Shown here piece after piece: positions 5,751-7,965 of a stretch of DNA of 7,965 bases. Source of the stretch: Alphaproteobacteria bacterium (GTDB taxonomy: Bacteria > Pseudomonadota > Alphaproteobacteria > Sphingomonadales > Emcibacteraceae); the NCBI GenBank assembly GCA_002401545.1, contig NVTJ01000107.1, positions 1 to 7,965 on the forward strand. The letters are read 5' to 3'. The translations under genes and the position numbers were made by a program. The notes under the pieces are model-generated. The model ran no database searches and was not told where the DNA came from. It was given only the letters and a program-made list of their open reading frames with translations. Within the stretch, counting starts at the first letter, position 1. Every line of letters begins with the position of its first letter.

Positions 5751-6407
5751 ATGTTTAAAAATAAACTGTTAATCACTTTTATTGCTGCATTTGGCATGGC
5801 ACAAATATCTCAGGCTAGTATAGTGGACTATATCAGCGAGGACTTTGAAGGCGACCTTAGCAAATGGACCGGTAAAAACGAAGGCGCCCATAGTGGTGAA
5901 ATTGTTGTTGACCCACTTGGGTCTTCAAATAATGTCCTCAAATTCAATACCATGATCTCCGCTGGTGATATATTTTCAGTAGATTCTATCGTAGCCGTAA
6001 GCGGTGTTCAATACACGCTTTCGTTTGATTATCTTGGTTTGCCGGGTAATCAAAGTGGGCCTTTAGGGGGCTATATCGGCATAAGTGAAGGATTTCCCGG
6101 CGACCATAAATGGCTGGCGGGGACTGGTTCGTTAAGCGACCCCTTTCTGACAATCGTGGACACCGGGGAATGGATCCATTACGATTTTACCTTTAACTTT
6201 GATGACTTTGCCACAATGACGGGCTTCGTAGGCAGTGATATGCATCTTATGCTTGAGGATTTTATTGGCGATGGTGGTGTGGCAGGCGATATATTCTTCG
6301 ACAATATATTCTTCCGGGCAACGACAGATGTTCCCGAACCCGCCCCCTTTGCCCTGCTCGGCTTTGGACTGATTGGGCTGGGATTAATACGCAGGCGCAA
6401 AGCTTGA
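5751..6407 (+). CDS. Secreted PEP-CTERM domain protein, beta-sandwich-like, function unknown
   Basis: A 218-residue exported protein. Residues 1-22 are a signal peptide (MFKNK, hydrophobic core, SQA|S). The mature part begins with DFEGDLSKWTG and is rich in short beta strands, with W-HYDFTFNF and a closing GDIFFDNIFF. This pattern recalls carbohydrate-binding jelly-roll (CBM4/galactose-binding-like) modules, but no catalytic motif is visible and the fold is a guess. The final 25 residues are a PEP-CTERM signal (VPEPAP, hydrophobic helix, RRRKA) almost identical to that of the upstream esterase, so both should use the same exosortase. A GTG at 5748 directly precedes the ATG. The AGGG at 5737-5740 is 7 nt from the GTG and 10 nt from the ATG; the ATG is chosen with modest preference. 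It has its own sigma-54 promoter and palindrome. A matrix or surface role is inferred. Confidence 0.85.
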   Translation: MFKNKLLITFIAAFGMAQISQASIVDYISEDFEGDLSKWTGKNEGAHSGEIVVDPLGSSNNVLKFNTMISAGDIFSVDSIVAVSGVQYTLSFDYLGLPGNQSGPLGGYIGISEGFPGDHKWLAGTGSLSDPFLTIVDTGEWIHYDFTFNFDDFATMTGFVGSDMHLMLEDFIGDGGVAGDIFFDNIFFRATTDVPEPAPFALLGFGLIGLGLIRRRKA

Positions 6408-6419
6408 AGATAAAACCCG

Positions 6420-6441
6420 AAAATCTCACGAGGATTTTTTT
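6420..6441 (+). terminator. Weak hairpin with T-tract after second PEP-CTERM gene
   Basis: Thirteen bases after the stop, AAAATCTC can pair with GAGGATTTT (one bulged G) and runs into a tract of seven T. The stem is short and AT-rich, so this is only a possible rho-independent terminator. Confidence 0.3.
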
Positions 6442-6649
6442 GAGCGGCATTTTTTCTCTGGGCGAAGATTTTCCAGCGCGTTTTCTCATTTTTGGGTGAG
6501 TGGGGTAATTTGTCTGAGGGCATGATGTGGATTTTGGCACTATTCTTGATTTTCAGCTCTTTTTTTCTGACATCAGGCAGGCGAAAGCCTTCCCCAATAT
6601 GGAGATTTTATACATTCCGGGCTATACCGACAATATATTGCTTGATTGA

Positions 6650-7433
6650 TTATGTTGGGGCGAGAGCGGCATGGGCTTTGAAGAATATATTCTGGTAGGG
6701 ATACGCGTTCGGCATGGATATTTTAACCCGGCGTACAGAATTGATTACTCGCGCGCAGACTTTCAATAGCTTGAGGCGTATGGTGTGGGGAACCGCCTTG
6801 GCCAACGGCGTGGTTTGCAGAGCCTCGCGCCGAATGCCATCAATCAGGACATAAGCATAACCGGCCATGATGAGACGAAGTTGATTGGCGCGGTAATCAT
6901 GTGAACTCATTCTATCGCCAAACAGATCAAGTTGACAGTCCTTGATCCGGTTTTCCATATCGCCTCTGGGGCAGTATATCTCTTTATAGACTTCTTTTGG
7001 TGTGGCGGTTTGTCGGTTCAATGATGTGACGAGAAACCGGCATTGTGGTTTCTTGCCTGGCCGATGTTCTGCTTTTATAATAACCCTGCGGGGCCACGCC
7101 CAGCTTTCGCTTTTAGTCCTATGATAGAAATCTCCATAAGCTCGCGTGACCTCATTTGTGTCAATCATCCCTTTGGCAGCCTTGCCCCGGACTTTCTGTG
7201 CTTTTTGAAGAAGGTTATTATTACGCGCCAGACCGAAAATATAATCGACGCTGTTATTTTCACACCATCGTATGAGGTTTTCTCTGACAAAGCCACTGTC
7301 CCCGCGCACCAGAATTTTCACTTTGGGCCAGCGGTTGCGGATCATCTTGATAATGCGCCGGATGACATTACGGGACCCGCGGGCACCATCGATATTACTG
7401 GGGCGGAGCTGTGCCAGCAGTAGATGATAGAGG
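6650..7433 (-). pseudogene. IS1380-family transposase, 5'-truncated remnant
   Basis: The C-terminal ~260 residues of an IS1380-type DDE transposase are present. LLLAQLRPSNIDG leads into the second catalytic Asp in VRGDSGF, followed by DYIFGLARNN. The catalytic Glu lies in YCPRGDMENRIKD, with a downstream helix RANQLRLIMAGYAYVLIDGIRR and a closing SVRRVKISMPNAYPYQ typical of the family's end. In the open frame that runs up to an ATG at 7465, the Asp is residue 56 and the Glu residue 171. Full-length family members are about 430-450 residues, so the N-terminal third or more, including the first catalytic Asp, is missing and the protein cannot transpose by itself. The first dozen codons of the frame (about 7434-7465) appear to come from neighbouring IS3-type DNA rather than from the transposase. 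The stop at 6650 looks natural, but a terminal repeat was not identified. Confidence 0.8.
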
Positions 7434-7455
7434 TGGTCCAGGTTTGTTGGACAGA
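7434..7455. repeat. Possible terminal repeat of the IS3-type element
   Basis: TGGTCCAGGTTTGTTGGACA begins at 7434, about 40-60 bp beyond the OrfB stop, and starts with TG as IS3-type ends do. It also marks where IS1380-like coding similarity stops. The opposite end is not in view, so the call rests on position and the TG start only. Confidence 0.3.
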
Positions 7456-7492
7456 TTTGCGGCAATGTTAAGCTATGTTATGTTGTTTAATG

Positions 7493-7808
7493 TTATGCCG
7501 CTACTTTCTTTAAGTCAGGGCCATGGCCCTGATTTTCGATTTTCTGAGTATAGACCTCATCGGGGGTTTGTCCATTGAAAGTAGAATGTGGCCGGGTGTG
7601 GTTATAATGGGTCAACCAGACGCCAATATTCTGTCGGGCCTGCAGGCCATTTTCAAAGGCGTTAAGATACACACATTCGTATTTAAGGCTGCGCCCACTT
7701 GAAGTGACGCTTTTGTCGACCTTGCCAGGCATAATAACCGCTCGGACTGATTTTGCACAACTGACAAGCGCGTTCGACTGATAGACTTGCCAAAGCAAGA
7801 CGTACAGC
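7493..7808 (-). pseudogene. IS3-family OrfB transposase remnant with internal deletion
   Basis: Two OrfB fragments lie together in different frames. The 5' fragment (about 7808-7710) reads LSVERACQLCKISPSGYYAW, the N-terminal helix-turn-helix region of IS3-type OrfB. The 3' fragment (about 7700-7493) reads RSLKYECVYLNAFENG then WLTHYNHTRPHSTFNGQTPDEVY, the end of the integrase core and its C-terminal tail. The middle of the protein, roughly 160 residues with the first two catalytic Asp, is deleted. The join also shifts frame, so no functional transposase can be made. The deduced ends and the LKYECVYL family signature support IS3; the subgroup cannot be named. Confidence 0.75.
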
Positions 7809-7867
7809 CCCTGATCAACCGCCAAAACAATCCGCTCTCGCAAATCAACCGAATAAAACTTGCCCAT
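7806..7867 (-). pseudogene. IS630-family transposase, N-terminal fragment
   Basis: The first ~21 codons read MGKFYSVDLRERIVLAVDQG, the characteristic start of IS630-type transposases just before their helix-turn-helix. Similarity ends abruptly near 7806, where the IS3-type OrfB sequence begins in another frame. An apparent open frame therefore runs from this start through to 7493, but it is a chimera: IS630 start, out-of-frame IS3 5' sequence, then in-frame IS3 3' end. It should not be read as one protein family. Confidence 0.7.
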
Positions 7868-7887
7868 ATTGAATCTGGAGGGTTCTG

Positions 7888-7935
7888 TGAGGTCGCGTTA
7901 CTCGGACGGGTAGACTTGGCTGGTTCGCGACCTCA
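7888..7935. repeat. 10-bp inverted repeat upstream of the IS630 fragment
   Basis: TGAGGTCGCG (7888-7897) and CGCGACCTCA (7926-7935) are perfect inverted copies 28 nt apart, just upstream of the IS630-type start. The outer copy may belong to the element's terminal inverted repeat and the inner one to a transposase-binding site or hairpin. Which of these is right cannot be told from one end of the element. Confidence 0.45.
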
Positions 7936-7965
7936 TTGAAGCCGGATTGAACTGAAGCGCGGGCA

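Noticed and set aside
6492..6698. Plus-strand frame of 68 codons with a hydrophobic stretch
   Set aside because: It lacks a Shine-Dalgarno and runs into the 3' end of the IS1380 remnant. The hydrophobic stretch is what T-rich DNA would give by chance.

Overview
The window looks like a piece of an alphaproteobacterial chromosome of moderate GC content. The genus cannot be fixed from sequence alone. The pointers are an XdhC next to a MoeA-like/MocA-like fusion, a MarR–GNAT fusion, and PEP-CTERM proteins driven by sigma-54-type promoters. A marine or environmental, exopolysaccharide-producing group would fit, but that is inference.

Layout. (1) Positions 2-292 (+) hold the 3' end of an Lrp/AsnC-family regulator; its DNA-binding half lies off-window. 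(2) Positions 299-4230 (all minus) hold four closely spaced genes, transcribed in the order MarR–GNAT fusion, VOC-fold protein, xdhC, MoeA-like/MocA-like fusion. The gaps are 21 nt, 39 nt and a 4-nt ATGA overlap. The last two genes act together in maturing the molybdenum cofactor of xanthine-dehydrogenase/CO-dehydrogenase-type molybdenum hydroxylases: XdhC handles and delivers cofactor, and the MocA-like domain probably adds CMP. No hydroxylase structural gene is in view. (3) The 346-nt gap at 4231-4576 is purely regulatory. It carries a palindromic operator and a sigma-70-type promoter for the MarR–GNAT operon, then a 39-bp near-palindrome and a sigma-54 promoter for the next gene. (4) Positions 4577-6407 (+) carry two secreted PEP-CTERM proteins, a GDSL/SGNH esterase and a small beta-rich protein. 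Each has its own copy of the 39-bp palindrome and its own -24/-12 promoter. They are probably exosortase substrates controlled together by one sigma-54-dependent activator. No exosortase or PrsK/PrsR genes lie in the window. (5) Positions 6408-7965 are a graveyard of insertion sequences: a 5'-truncated IS1380-type transposase, an internally deleted IS3-type OrfB, and the first codons of an IS630-type transposase, all on the minus strand.

The most notable signal is the duplicated regulatory module (palindrome plus sigma-54 promoter) in front of the two PEP-CTERM genes, with DNA-level similarity of their 3' ends. Together these suggest a small PEP-CTERM regulon.
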